Numbered from the stretch's first letter, positions 1-8,437 are shown. The stretch is DNA of 9,596 nucleotides from Phycisphaerales bacterium (GCA_030612785.1 JAUWNF010000092.1:1-9596), one strand, 5' to 3'. A program made the numbers and translations. The notes: generated by a model from the sequence alone, not told the origin.

Positions 1-1309
<1,309 letters not shown>

Positions 1310-1310
<1 letters not shown>

Positions 1311-1372
1311 GCAAGAGGCAAGAGGGAAGAGGCAAGAGGCAAGAGGCAAAAGGCAAAAGGCAAAAGGCAAAA
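1310..1372 (+). repeat. Heptamer tandem array, GGCAAGA then GGCAAAA (left arm A)
   Basis: Nine consecutive 7-base units: two GGCAAGA, one GGGAAGA, two GGCAAGA, then four GGCAAAA. The array begins at the last base of the prkA stop codon and ends about 30 bases before the next start codon. The GGCAAGA part is the reverse complement of the array at 2317-2344; bases 1329-1349 are perfectly complementary to 2319-2339 (21 bp). The GGCAAAA block has no exact counterpart on the right. Read as protein it gives a meaningless RQEARGK-type repeat, so open frames across it should be distrusted. Confidence 0.95.
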
Positions 1373-1402
1373 GGTGGAAGCTACAGGGCGGAGGGAGATG
1401 TC

Positions 1403-1774
1403 ATGGCGGAGCCGATCAAGTCATACCGCGATTTGGTGGCGTGGCAGAAAGCTATCGTGCTCTGCAAACAGGTGTACGCGATATCGGCCACGTTCCCTCG
1501 TGCTGAACGGTTTGGGTTGATTTCCCAAATCCGTCGGGCAGCCGTGTCGGTCCCTTCCAACATCGCCGAGGGCTACGGCCGTCGTAGCACAAGAGATTAC
1601 TTGAGGTTCCTTAACATTGCTCGTGGGTCCGTGGCGGAAGTGGTGACCCAATTGGTTTTGGCAGAGGAGTTGGGGTTCGTGGATAAGGATCGCGCGCAAT
1701 CGTGCATTGCGTCGGCCGAGGAAGTGGATCGCATCATCTTCGGGCTCATCCGGGCAGTGGAAGGGAGCAAGTAG
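1403..1774 (+). CDS. Four-helix-bundle protein, 23S rRNA IVS-encoded / bAvd-like family
   Basis: This 123-residue protein has the family hallmarks: SYRDLVAWQKA near residues 7-17, FPRAERFGLISQIRRAAVSV at 31-50, PSNIAEGYGR at 51-60 and YLRFLNIARGS at 66-76, followed by a last helix. The family is known from ORFs in 23S rRNA intervening sequences and as the Avd accessory protein of diversity-generating retroelements, where it forms a pentamer that binds nucleic acid. Many members stand alone with no known role. No reverse transcriptase or rRNA gene is in this window. The ATG at 1403 has a strong GGAGGG at 1390-1395, 7 bases upstream. Its stop is 1 base from the HNH start, so the two are almost certainly co-translated. 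A structural or RNA-binding role is likely, but its target cannot be told. Confidence 0.92.
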   Translation: MAEPIKSYRDLVAWQKAIVLCKQVYAISATFPRAERFGLISQIRRAAVSVPSNIAEGYGRRSTRDYLRFLNIARGSVAEVVTQLVLAEELGFVDKDRAQSCIASAEEVDRIIFGLIRAVEGSK

Positions 1775-1775
1775 G

Positions 1776-2249
1776 ATGGCTATGAACGACACACCGGCGG
1801 ACAACTATAAGGACATGGAAAAGAAACTGCGCAATCGCTGGATGAGCCCCAAGCTGCCGGAGAATGTACGGTGGACAAAAGAGGCCATAGAGATCATGTT
1901 GCGCGCCAACGGATACTGCGAATACTGTGGTGCGGATATCGTGGGTTCGCCAGAAGTCTTCTGGTCCTGCCAGTACGACCACGTGCTCCCGAAGGACCAC
2001 GGCGGAGAGGAAGATTACGGTCTGAACAAGGTCCTCGCATGCGCTAAATGCAACAGCATTAAACGCAAGCGTTTGCCACCGGACGTGACGAAAGACGAGA
2101 TGAAGAGCATGGAGCTTCCGGACCGTATTGCGGCAGTTCGCCCTATGGTCCTGGAGCTACGGCGCAAACAGCGTTTGATCGAAATATATGCAAATTTCCG
2201 GGAAGTGCTGGAGTTGAGGAGAGCCCAGTCCAACGGAGGTGGCAGATGA
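1776..2249 (+). CDS. HNH endonuclease family protein
   Basis: The product is 157 residues from the ATG at 1776. That start is 1 base after the upstream stop and has AAGGGAG at 1761-1767 as ribosome binding site; a second ATG at 1782 is the alternative. The open frame upstream of 1776 lies inside the four-helix-bundle gene and is not used. The HNH core is intact: C48-x2-C51, the D68-H69 pair, N84, then C89-x2-C92 followed by N93. This gives two zinc-binding pairs and a beta-beta-alpha metal site. The flanks are a charged N-terminal helix and a basic, leucine-rich C-terminus. Such proteins are metal-dependent DNA endonucleases of mobile, defence or repair contexts. Coupling to the four-helix-bundle gene suggests a joint role, perhaps mobility of the cassette; that is inference. 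GC falls to about 47% near the 3' end, unlike the neighbouring prkA and yeaH genes. Confidence 0.88.
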   Translation: MAMNDTPADNYKDMEKKLRNRWMSPKLPENVRWTKEAIEIMLRANGYCEYCGADIVGSPEVFWSCQYDHVLPKDHGGEEDYGLNKVLACAKCNSIKRKRLPPDVTKDEMKSMELPDRIAAVRPMVLELRRKQRLIEIYANFREVLELRRAQSNGGGR

Positions 2250-2316
2250 GGCGTGGGGAGCCTATGTACCCTGAGGCAGAGCACCCTGCGGATCACGCGG
2301 GCGCGCGGAGGCGAAC

Positions 2317-2344
2317 TCTTGCCTCTTGCCTCTTGCCTCCTGCC
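2317..2344 (+). repeat. Heptamer tandem array TCTTGCC (right arm A)
   Basis: Three perfect TCTTGCC units and one TCCTGCC, in reverse-complement orientation to the GGCAAGA array at 1310-1344. It ends 10 bases before the yeaH ATG and occupies the position where a ribosome binding site would be expected, leaving only pyrimidine-rich sequence there. It lies inside a longer open frame that would extend yeaH upstream to a GTG at 2253; that extension is translated repeat and not credible. Confidence 0.93.
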
Positions 2345-2354
2345 TTCTAAGCCC

Positions 2355-3449
2355 ATGAGGATTCAAAAGGACCATCAACGCTTTCGCCAGATCGTCAAGG
2401 GCAAGATCCGCGAGGATCTCCGCAAGTTCTTGACGCGCGGGGAGCTTCTCGGCAAGGAGGGCAAGCACCTGGTCAGCATCCCGGTGCGGGGGATCGACAC
2501 GCCGTACTTCCGCTATGGGGACAACAGTGACTCCGGCGTCGGCTCCGGGGAGGGCAAGGCCGGCGACGAGGTGGGAGCGGACGGCGAGGGCATCGGTCCG
2601 GGAGGGACCGAGGAAGGGCATCATATCCTCGAGGTCGAAGTCACCCTCGACGAGCTGGCCGATATCCTCGGCGAGGAGCTGCAACTGCCGCGCATCGAGC
2701 CCAAGGGGAAACACAACATCACTTCGGAAAAAGACCGCTACAGCGGGATTCGCCAGAGCGGGCCTGAGTCCCTGCGCCACTTCCGACGCTCGTACCGTCG
2801 GGCCCTGCGCCGGCAGATTATGAGCGGCACGTACAATCCCGCTCGCCCGCGGATCGTGCTCGAACGCCGCGACAAATTGTACCGGAGTTGGAAGACGATC
2901 CGCAGCCCGCAATCCAACGCGGTGATCATCTACATGATGGACGTCTCCGGCTCGATGGGCGATGAGCAGAAGGAGCTGGTCCGCCTGGAGGCGTTCTGGA
3001 TCGACGCTTGGCTGCGGCGCAATTACCAGGGCATCGAGAGCCGCTACATCGTCCACGACGTCCGCGCCGGCGAGGTGGATCGCGAGACCTTCTTCCACTT
3101 GCGCGAGGACGGGGGCACGCGGATCAGCTCAGCCTTCAACGTCGGCCGCGAACTCATCGAGCAATCCTACAGCCCCGAGGAGTGGAACGTTTACCTGTTC
3201 CACTTTTCCGACGGCGACAACAGCAGCGAATCGGACAGCCGGGAATGCTGCAACATGCTGCGCGACCAACTGCTGCCGCAGATCAACATGTTCGGGTATT
3301 GCCAGGTGGCCAGCGCATACGGCAGCGGCAATTTCATCAATGTGCTGCGCGAACATCTCCAGGATGTGGAGAACATGGTGACCACCCGGGTCAACGTCAA
3401 GGACGACATTTACGACAGTATCAAGGCCTTTTTCTCGGCTGGAAGATAG
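2355..3449 (+). CDS. yeaH: DUF444 / YeaH family von Willebrand A-domain protein
   Basis: From the ATG at 2355 the product is 364 residues and begins MRIQKDHQRFRQIVKGKIREDL, the expected DUF444 N-terminus; the frame upstream is repeat sequence. Residues about 35-55 (LVSIPVRGIDTPYFRYGD) match the conserved IPI/VR motif, followed by a glycine-rich, acidic linker. The C-terminal half is a VWA domain with a complete metal-ion site: D196-x-S198-x-S200 (DVSGS), T255 in DGGTRISSA and D286 in FSDGDN. YeaH acts with PrkA/YeaG in the sustained-starvation and stress response, probably as a kinase partner or substrate, though its biochemistry is poorly defined. The spoVR gene follows after 12 bases. There is no Shine-Dalgarno sequence before the ATG, unusual among its neighbours, possibly because the cassette displaced it. 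Confidence 0.95.
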   Translation: MRIQKDHQRFRQIVKGKIREDLRKFLTRGELLGKEGKHLVSIPVRGIDTPYFRYGDNSDSGVGSGEGKAGDEVGADGEGIGPGGTEEGHHILEVEVTLDELADILGEELQLPRIEPKGKHNITSEKDRYSGIRQSGPESLRHFRRSYRRALRRQIMSGTYNPARPRIVLERRDKLYRSWKTIRSPQSNAVIIYMMDVSGSMGDEQKELVRLEAFWIDAWLRRNYQGIESRYIVHDVRAGEVDRETFFHLREDGGTRISSAFNVGRELIEQSYSPEEWNVYLFHFSDGDNSSESDSRECCNMLRDQLLPQINMFGYCQVASAYGSGNFINVLREHLQDVENMVTTRVNVKDDIYDSIKAFFSAGR

Positions 3450-3461
3450 GGGGCGGTAGTG

Positions 3462-5024
3462 ATGTCCTGCGCCGGGCTGTCCCAAGAGCTCTCTGAATGG
3501 GCCGAAAGGATGGCCGAATACGCGCGCACCGAGGAACTCGATTTCTTTCCCGTCCTCTTCGAGATGCTGACCTTCGAGCAGATCAGCCAGGTGGCGGCCT
3601 ATGGCGGGTTCCCCCAGCGCTATCCGCATTGGCGCTTCGGGATGGAATACGAGAGACTGCGCAAGCAGGGGCGCTACGGCCTGGGCAAGATCTACGAGAT
3701 GGTCATCAACAACGACCCCTGTTACGCCTACCTGCTCGACGACAACGCCCTGGTTGACCAGAAGACGGTGATGGCCCACGTTTATGCCCACTGCGATTTC
3801 TTCAAGAACAATGTGTGGTTCTCCAAATCCAACCGGCGCATGATCGACGACATGGCCAACCACGCCACGCGCATCCGCCGTTACATCGAGCGCTACGGTC
3901 TGGAAACGGTGGAGCGCTTCATCGATACGTGCCTGGCGCTGGAGAACCTCATCGACGCGCACTCGGTGTTTATGGAACGTGCCCCCCAACGTGTCCCCCG
4001 CGAACGACAGGGGCCCCAAGCCGATCGGGAAGTCGCCCGCTACCCGGCCAAGGGCTACATGGACCGCTACATCAATCCGCCGGAGGTGCTGGAGCGGCAG
4101 CGCCGAGAGCAGATGGAACAAGCCGAAGCAGCCTATGGGAGATTCCCCGTAGCCCCCGTGCGCGACGTGATGCTGTTCCTGTTGGAGCACGCCCCCTTGG
4201 ACGACTGGGAGGCGGACATCCTGGCGATCATCCGCGAGGAAGCCTATTACTTCGCGCCCCAGGGCCAGACCAAAATCATGAACGAAGGCTGGGCCAGCTA
4301 CTGGCACTCCATCATCATGACCAACTACGGCCTGGAGGACAGCGAACTGATCACCTACTGCGAGCACAACGCGGGCACGCTGGCCACTTCCCCGGGCAGG
4401 CTGAATCCCTACAAGCTGGGCCTGGAGTTGTTCCGGGACCTCGAGCGCCGCTGGAACACCGGCCGCCACGGGCTGGAGTACGATCGTTGCGACAACATGC
4501 AGGAGCGGCGCAACTGGGGCGACGGCGATGAATGGAAAGGACGCGTGGTTGGAAGGCGATCACCAGGGCGACAGAAAATCTTTGAAGTCCGCGCCATACA
4601 CAACGACGTTACCTTCATTGACGAGTTCCTGACTCCCGAGTTCGTCGAGGACCACAGCCTCTATCAATACCGGCAGGACCCGGCCACCGGCCGCATGGTG
4701 GTGGTCAACCGCGACTTTGACTCCATCAAGCAGCAGATGCTTTTCATGTTGACCAACCACGCCCAACCGTACATCTACGTGCTGGACGCCAACTACCGCA
4801 ATCGCGGCGAGCTCTACCTGGGGCACAAACACTGCGGCATCGACTTGGAGATCAAAACCGCCACCGAGACGCTCAAGAACATCTTCGAAATCTGGAACCG
4901 CCCGGTCCACGTTCGCGCCTTGATCGACGAGGAGCCCATGCTGTTCTCATTCGACGGCGAGCAGCCCTCTCAGCAACGCGTTGACGAAAGCGTCGACGAA
5001 CCCGCCAACATTTTCGACGAGTAA
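3462..5024 (+). CDS. spoVR: SpoVR / YcgB family protein
   Basis: The product is 520 residues, normal for the family. Recognisable blocks are RYPHWRFGMEYERL near residues 50, NDPCYAYLLDDN, NNVWFSKSNRRMIDDMANHA, KIMNEGWASYWHS near 275 and the C-terminal LGHKHCGIDLE. The start is ATG 3462, with the GTG at 3459 as near-equal alternative; a G-rich stretch just upstream (3449-3456) serves as ribosome binding site. SpoVR is needed for spore cortex formation in Bacillus. In non-sporeformers YcgB-type proteins accompany PrkA and YeaH as stationary-phase proteins of unresolved activity; the conserved His and Glu residues hint at metal binding. It is the last gene of the prkA-yeaH-spoVR unit. No clear factor-independent terminator follows, so read-through into hicBA is possible. 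Confidence 0.95.
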   Translation: MSCAGLSQELSEWAERMAEYARTEELDFFPVLFEMLTFEQISQVAAYGGFPQRYPHWRFGMEYERLRKQGRYGLGKIYEMVINNDPCYAYLLDDNALVDQKTVMAHVYAHCDFFKNNVWFSKSNRRMIDDMANHATRIRRYIERYGLETVERFIDTCLALENLIDAHSVFMERAPQRVPRERQGPQADREVARYPAKGYMDRYINPPEVLERQRREQMEQAEAAYGRFPVAPVRDVMLFLLEHAPLDDWEADILAIIREEAYYFAPQGQTKIMNEGWASYWHSIIMTNYGLEDSELITYCEHNAGTLATSPGRLNPYKLGLELFRDLERRWNTGRHGLEYDRCDNMQERRNWGDGDEWKGRVVGRRSPGRQKIFEVRAIHNDVTFIDEFLTPEFVEDHSLYQYRQDPATGRMVVVNRDFDSIKQQMLFMLTNHAQPYIYVLDANYRNRGELYLGHKHCGIDLEIKTATETLKNIFEIWNRPVHVRALIDEEPMLFSFDGEQPSQQRVDESVDEPANIFDE

Positions 5025-5030
5025 CCGTGC

Positions 5031-5059
5031 TTCCCGGGGCAGACCTCAGGCGTTATAAT
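5031..5059 (+). promoter_or_regulatory. Candidate promoter of hicBA
   Basis: A perfect TATAAT at 5054-5059 stands 17 bases downstream of TTCCCG (5031-5036), a weak 3/6 match to the -35 consensus. Transcription would begin near 5066, leaving a leader of about 17 bases that carries the GGAGGT ribosome binding site of hicB. The good -10 box in otherwise GC-rich DNA, directly between two genes, supports a separate promoter for the toxin-antitoxin pair. The poor -35 suggests modest strength or an alternative sigma factor. Confidence 0.55.
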
Positions 5060-5079
5060 AATCACAGAATCGGAGGTCT
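5041..5079. repeat. Inverted repeat AGACCTC/GAGGTCT around the hicB -10 box and RBS
   Basis: AGACCTC at 5041-5047 is the perfect reverse complement of GAGGTCT at 5073-5079, with 25 bases between. The right half overlaps the hicB ribosome binding site (GGAGGT), and the pair brackets the TATAAT box. It may be an operator in DNA. In read-through RNA from spoVR it may form a stem hiding the hicB ribosome binding site. A 7-bp match over this distance can also arise by chance. Confidence 0.4.
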
Positions 5080-5082
5080 ATC

Positions 5083-5298
5083 ATGGCGCGTTATCGCGTG
5101 CTTATCGAGCAGGACGAAGACGGGATGTTCGTCGCCGGCTGTCCGTCGCTACCGGGTTGCGTTAGCCAGGGCCAGACCCGCGACGAGGCCATCACCAACA
5201 TCAAGGATGCCATCGCCGGCTACCTGGAGAGCCTCCACAAACACAACGAACCGATCCCGCCGTCTATCTGGGAAGAGACCGTGGAGGTCCCCACGTGA
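5083..5298 (+). CDS. hicB: HicB family antitoxin (partial RNase H fold only)
   Basis: A 71-residue protein with the HicB pattern: the RYRVLIEQDEDGMFVAGCPSLPGCVSQGQTRDEAITNIKDAI core, then YLESLHKHNEPIPP. This is the degraded RNase H-like fold that binds and blocks HicA. It ends soon after the core, so it has no C-terminal helix-turn-helix or ribbon-helix-helix DNA-binding domain; autoregulation by HicB alone is therefore uncertain. The ATG at 5083 follows GGAGGT at 5072-5077. The stop overlaps the GTG start of hicA by four bases (GTGA), so the two are translationally coupled. The antitoxin-first order differs from E. coli hicAB but is common elsewhere. Confidence 0.93.
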   Translation: MARYRVLIEQDEDGMFVAGCPSLPGCVSQGQTRDEAITNIKDAIAGYLESLHKHNEPIPPSIWEETVEVPT

Positions 5299-5525
5299 GC
5301 AAGCTGCCCGTCGTGTCGGGGCGCGAAGCTGTCCGGGCATTCCAAAAGCTCGGTTACATGGTGGATCACCAGACCGGCAGCCATATCATCCTCCGCCATT
5401 GTGACCCACCGCATCGGCGTCTCACGGTCCCGGATCACCGCGAGTTGGCCAAGGGCACGCTGCGCAACCTTATTCGGCAAGCCGGCCTCACGGTCGAGCG
5501 GTTTCAGTCACTTCTGCGGGTGTAA
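5295..5525 (+). CDS. hicA: HicA family mRNA interferase toxin
   Basis: A 76-residue protein from a GTG start overlapping the hicB stop. It has the HicA double-stranded-RNA-binding-like fold: the VSGREAVRAFQKLGYMVDHQTGSHIILRH core with the catalytic histidine expected in the GSH motif (H30), then LTVPDHRELAKGTLRNLIRQAGLTVERF. HicA cleaves mRNA and tmRNA independently of ribosomes until HicB neutralises it. All key residues appear intact, so the pair is probably functional. It is small, has its own promoter, and lies next to a stress operon; toxin-antitoxin pairs often occupy such junctions, and no functional link to PrkA is shown. Confidence 0.93.
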   Translation: MSKLPVVSGREAVRAFQKLGYMVDHQTGSHIILRHCDPPHRRLTVPDHRELAKGTLRNLIRQAGLTVERFQSLLRV

Positions 5526-5656
5526 AAGAGGCAAGGTGAAAGGGGTCAGGACCTCCGTCGCACTGCCCCGTAATCCGCAACCAGCCCGACGGTTCCTTGT
5601 AAGAAAGCGTCGAACGGATCGAATGGTCTATAGAGAAGGCGTGTGCGCTGCGCAGC
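5526..5656. other. Intergenic stretch with a heptamer-like trace and a GGGGTCAGGACC motif
   Basis: No credible gene on either strand. Just after the hicA stop, AAGAGGCAAGG (5526-5536) resembles a single unit of the GGCAAGA repeat at 1310. At 5540-5553 AAGGGGTCAGGACC includes the short palindrome GGTC-AG-GACC; similar AAGGGGTCAGGACC sequences occur in repeats around REP-associated tyrosine transposases in other genomes (from general knowledge, not searched). At 5647-5656 the perfect palindrome GCTGCGCAGC abuts the candidate -35 box downstream and could be an operator. The rest shows nothing I recognise, and no clear terminator is seen. Confidence 0.35.
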
Positions 5657-5685
5657 TTGTCCGGTCTGGCGGCCGGGGATACAAT
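5657..5685 (+). promoter_or_regulatory. Candidate promoter for the membrane protein / ABC operon
   Basis: TTGTCC (5657-5662, 4/6 to the -35 consensus) and TACAAT (5680-5685, 5/6 to the -10) are separated by the ideal 17 bases. The predicted start is near 5692, just upstream of a perfect AGGAGG at 5699-5704. A 10-bp palindrome (5647-5656) touches its upstream edge and may bind a regulator. This is the best primary-sigma-type promoter in the window by spacing and match, and it sits before the first gene of a new functional group. Confidence 0.55.
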
Positions 5686-5712
5686 CTCCTGGTGTGAGAG
5701 GAGGTTCGCGGT

Positions 5713-5853
5713 ATGTCTCGGGGCGGCTTGTTGTCGATCGGGCCCCCACGCACCGTGGATGAGCCTAGTGCCCGCCCCGCAGGCCCGCCCGTGGCGAAGC
5801 GTCGAGGATCCGCGAAGCCGTGCTCGTCGTACGCTGAACTGAGGACCGGATGA
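5713..5853 (+). CDS. Possible 46-codon leader ORF coupled to the membrane-protein gene
   Basis: The ATG at 5713 lies 8 bases after a perfect AGGAGG (5699-5704), itself just downstream of a good candidate promoter. The 46-residue product begins MSRGGLLSIGPP and ends YAELRTG; it is rich in Pro, Arg, Gly and Ala and has no hydrophobic segment. Its TGA overlaps the ATG of the next gene as ATGA (5850-5853), the classic translational-coupling arrangement. I recognise no family. The composition is what chance would give in GC-rich DNA, so the protein may be unimportant and translation itself may be the function. It may also be a false ORF, the AGGAGG serving only as a leader element. Confidence 0.45.
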   Translation: MSRGGLLSIGPPRTVDEPSARPAGPPVAKRRGSAKPCSSYAELRTG

Positions 5854-8309
5854 AGGGAATTCCCATGCGCCCCCCAATGCGATCCGTTCATCCGCGATAC
5901 TTGATTCCGATGGGGGTCGCCCTGCTGGGGCTGGCGTTTCCCGCGTCGGCCTCGGCTGCGATCATCGGCGACGTCGTCAGCGCCGGATTCAACGCCCGGG
6001 GCGCCGCGCTGGGTAGCGGCTGGGTGGTTCGCGCTGGCGTCTGGACCCCGATCGTGGTTCGACTGACGCTCGAAGGCCAAACCCAGTTCAACGGCACGCT
6101 CCGCGCCAGACAGCGTGACCGTGACGGCGACGTCTGCTACGACTACCACGACGTGCTGCTCAACGCCGATTCGCGAGCCACCCAGGAATACACGCTGTAC
6201 ACCTTGCCCACCGTCGGCCCCGATGGCAGGGTGTTTATCGAGGTCGAGTTGCTGAACGATGACGATGAAATCGTGAAAATGGTGTCCGGCGGTGAGTTGG
6301 CGTCTTCGATCCGCCCCGCCGACGCGCCCACCGTGCTCCGCGACGATGAGTACCTGATCCTCGAGATATCCACGGGGCAGATGGGCAAGATCGCGCGTCT
6401 GGCCGACCGGCAGCAGAAGTTTCACCCGCTGCGCGGCATGAACGTGGCCCACCTTGCGCCCGGGGGCATCCCGGAGCGCTGGCAGGGGCTCGAGGCGGTG
6501 GACTGCGTCGTCTGGGACGAAGCCGACCCCAACGCCATCACCAACAATGCCGACGCTCGCCTGCACGCCCTGGCGGAATGGACCCGCCAGGGTGGACTGC
6601 TCGTGCTCGCCACCGCCCGGCACGCGGCGGCTTTGCAGAAGACCGAGGCGCTCGGGCCGCTGCTGCCGGTGAAGGTGGCAGCGCTCACCACGCTGAAAGA
6701 GGCCGCTCGATTTCGCGATGACTGGCTCGATCTCCCCGCGGAGGAGCCTGAATATGCTGAGCCCATTCCGCTCGCGGAGTGCTCTTTGCGGAAGGGGGCG
6801 GGCATTCGCAGGGTCTTTCCCGTCCCGGGTCTCGAGAGGAAAAGCCCGAACCTCGACACGCTGATCGCCCGCGGGCGCGTTGGCCGGGGAGCACTCGTGT
6901 TCATCGCCGCGTCGCTGCGCGACTTGATCGACCCCAAGTGTGACCCGTCGAAGTTCTTCCGCAGCGTCCTGGAGATCCGCACCACAGCCAGTGAGGTGTA
7001 TCCCGAAGAGCCGCTCTACAAGCCCCTTGAGCAGAGGATCGGCTTTACCGCCATCGGGAGCATCTATCTGGTGTTCGCAATGTTGTTCGCCATGGCGTAT
7101 GTCGGGCTATCCACCTTCGGCTCGTGGGGTTTTCTAAAGGCGCGCGGCTGGGAACGACACAACTGGACCGTCTTCGCCCTGCTCGCGGCTGTCGCCAGCG
7201 TGGGGGGCATCGCCGCCGCGCAGACCATCCGGGGCGTCGGCCAGAAGCTAAACCAATTAACCATTGTTGACGCCATCGCCGGTGAGCCGGGGGCGACGGC
7301 GATCGCATACTTGGGACTCAAGACCGGCACGCACTCGATTCTGGACGTGTGGCTGGCGGAAAACTACGCCCAAAGGCCGGAACCGCAAAAGACCGATTGC
7401 TTCCTCCGACCGCTGCCGGCGAGCCCGACCTCAAGGGATAGTGGACAGACCTTCGCCGACCAGCGGACTTACGATCTTCGACCCGCCACCGCGGAGTTGC
7501 GGGGGGTGCCCCTCCGCGCCACGCTCAAGCAGTTCGAGGGGCGCTGGCGGGGCGACCTGCGCGGGAGCATTGACGCTTCGGTGCGGATCACCGAACGCGC
7601 GTTCCCCAAGTCCGAAACCGACTCGGACGTCATCGAGGAGCCCTGTTTCGACAGCGCCAGCACGATCACCAACAAGCTCGGCGTGAACTTGGAGGACTGC
7701 TTCCTATTTCAGCCCACCGTCAACCGGTATCGCGGGACCGTGGACGTCTCGCCGCGCTCGGGTGGGGAACGCCAGGCGCGCTATGAAACCCTGGTCCACT
7801 ATCTAGGCACTATCGAGGACGGCGCGACCGTTCCATTGGCCACGCGGCTCTACTTCGAGCCGGACGGGACCCGCCGCACGTGGGACCAGTGGCACACCTC
7901 TCTACTGGACTGGCAGAATCGGTGGGGCAAGTTTGCCAAGGCCGTACTCGGCGGGGGTCGCGACGATAGCAAGATCAGGGCTGGTCGGCAGGAACGCTAC
8001 CAGGAAGCCTTGCTCCTGCTGACGGCGCTTTCCGAGTACGATGAGAGCGCGACTACTATTAAGTCCGTTTATACCGACCAACCGATCCTGTTCTCGCGCG
8101 AACGCTGTCGGCCGCTGGACCTCAGCGACATCCTGACCGAGGACATGGTTCTGCTGGTAGGTTTCGCCAAAGAGGACCCCGGCCCGGTGAGTCTCTGCAC
8201 CCGGCGGTCCAGCCCGAACCGGGTATACAAGCGGGTGGTCCCCGACGAGTCCTGTACGGTGTATCGGATCATTATACCTGTGGAGAACAAGAGCTGGAAC
8301 GGGAACTAA
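5850..8309 (+). CDS. Exported membrane protein with glutamine-amidotransferase-like domain (unknown function)
   Basis: The product is 819 residues from ATG 5850. ATG 5865 is an equally good start, with GAAGGG at 5852-5857. The N-terminus is a signal peptide: basic start, hydrophobic PMGVALLGLAFPASASA, likely cut near residue 36. A beta-rich region follows, then about residues 197-260 resemble a class I glutamine-amidotransferase-like fold (LEAVDCVVWDEADP, then LHALAEWTRQGGLLVLATA) without a visible catalytic Cys-His pair. Two transmembrane helices lie near 397-425 and 439-461, joined by a short loop, so both large domains should face outside the cytoplasm. The C-terminal 350 residues match nothing I know. 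Such proteins often accompany ABC transporters, as in gliding-motility-type GldG systems, and an ABC ATPase follows. A role as accessory subunit of that transporter is inference. Confidence 0.8.
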   Translation: MKGIPMRPPMRSVHPRYLIPMGVALLGLAFPASASAAIIGDVVSAGFNARGAALGSGWVVRAGVWTPIVVRLTLEGQTQFNGTLRARQRDRDGDVCYDYHDVLLNADSRATQEYTLYTLPTVGPDGRVFIEVELLNDDDEIVKMVSGGELASSIRPADAPTVLRDDEYLILEISTGQMGKIARLADRQQKFHPLRGMNVAHLAPGGIPERWQGLEAVDCVVWDEADPNAITNNADARLHALAEWTRQGGLLVLATARHAAALQKTEALGPLLPVKVAALTTLKEAARFRDDWLDLPAEEPEYAEPIPLAECSLRKGAGIRRVFPVPGLERKSPNLDTLIARGRVGRGALVFIAASLRDLIDPKCDPSKFFRSVLEIRTTASEVYPEEPLYKPLEQRIGFTAIGSIYLVFAMLFAMAYVGLSTFGSWGFLKARGWERHNWTVFALLAAVASVGGIAAAQTIRGVGQKLNQLTIVDAIAGEPGATAIAYLGLKTGTHSILDVWLAENYAQRPEPQKTDCFLRPLPASPTSRDSGQTFADQRTYDLRPATAELRGVPLRATLKQFEGRWRGDLRGSIDASVRITERAFPKSETDSDVIEEPCFDSASTITNKLGVNLEDCFLFQPTVNRYRGTVDVSPRSGGERQARYETLVHYLGTIEDGATVPLATRLYFEPDGTRRTWDQWHTSLLDWQNRWGKFAKAVLGGGRDDSKIRAGRQERYQEALLLLTALSEYDESATTIKSVYTDQPILFSRERCRPLDLSDILTEDMVLLVGFAKEDPGPVSLCTRRSSPNRVYKRVVPDESCTVYRIIIPVENKSWNGN

Positions 8310-8331
8310 ACCGCTCAGAGCGAAGGAAACC

Positions 8332-8364
<33 letters not shown>

Positions 8365-8404
8365 ACTCGCGGACCGCATCGGCGCTGGATGCGCAGGAAC
8401 GCCG

Positions 8405-8437
8405 GTTTTTTCAATTTTCAATTTTCAATTTTCAATT
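8405..8437 (+). repeat. Heptamer tandem array CAATTTT (right arm B)
   Basis: A run of six T, three perfect CAATTTT units and a partial fourth, in inverted relation to 8332-8364. It lies about 75 bases before the ABC ATPase start. The bases between the arms, and the bases from here to 8499, show no gene or clear signal. The T-rich arm might be mistaken for the U-tract of a terminator, but the units continue in register and the next gene belongs to the same likely operon. Confidence 0.92.

Noticed and set aside
1403..2249. Diversity-generating retroelement
   Set aside because: Only an Avd-like protein is present. No reverse transcriptase, template repeat or variable-repeat target gene is seen in the window.
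2253..2354. N-terminal extension of YeaH from the GTG at 2253
   Set aside because: The added 34 residues are mainly translated repeat and precede a normal DUF444 N-terminus starting at 2355.
2262..3098. A 278-codon minus-strand frame opposite yeaH
   Set aside because: It reads through the TCTTGCC array (RQEARGKRQE) and is antisense to an intact DUF444 protein.
3129..4469. A 446-codon open frame on the minus strand, opposite yeaH and spoVR
   Set aside because: It is antisense to two well-recognised genes, has low-complexity V/L/G/H-rich composition typical of GC-rich shadows, and matches no family I know.
5628..6623. A 331-codon minus-strand frame opposite the membrane-protein gene
   Set aside because: The plus strand has a signal peptide, domains and ribosome binding sites, while this frame has no start signal and shadow-like composition.
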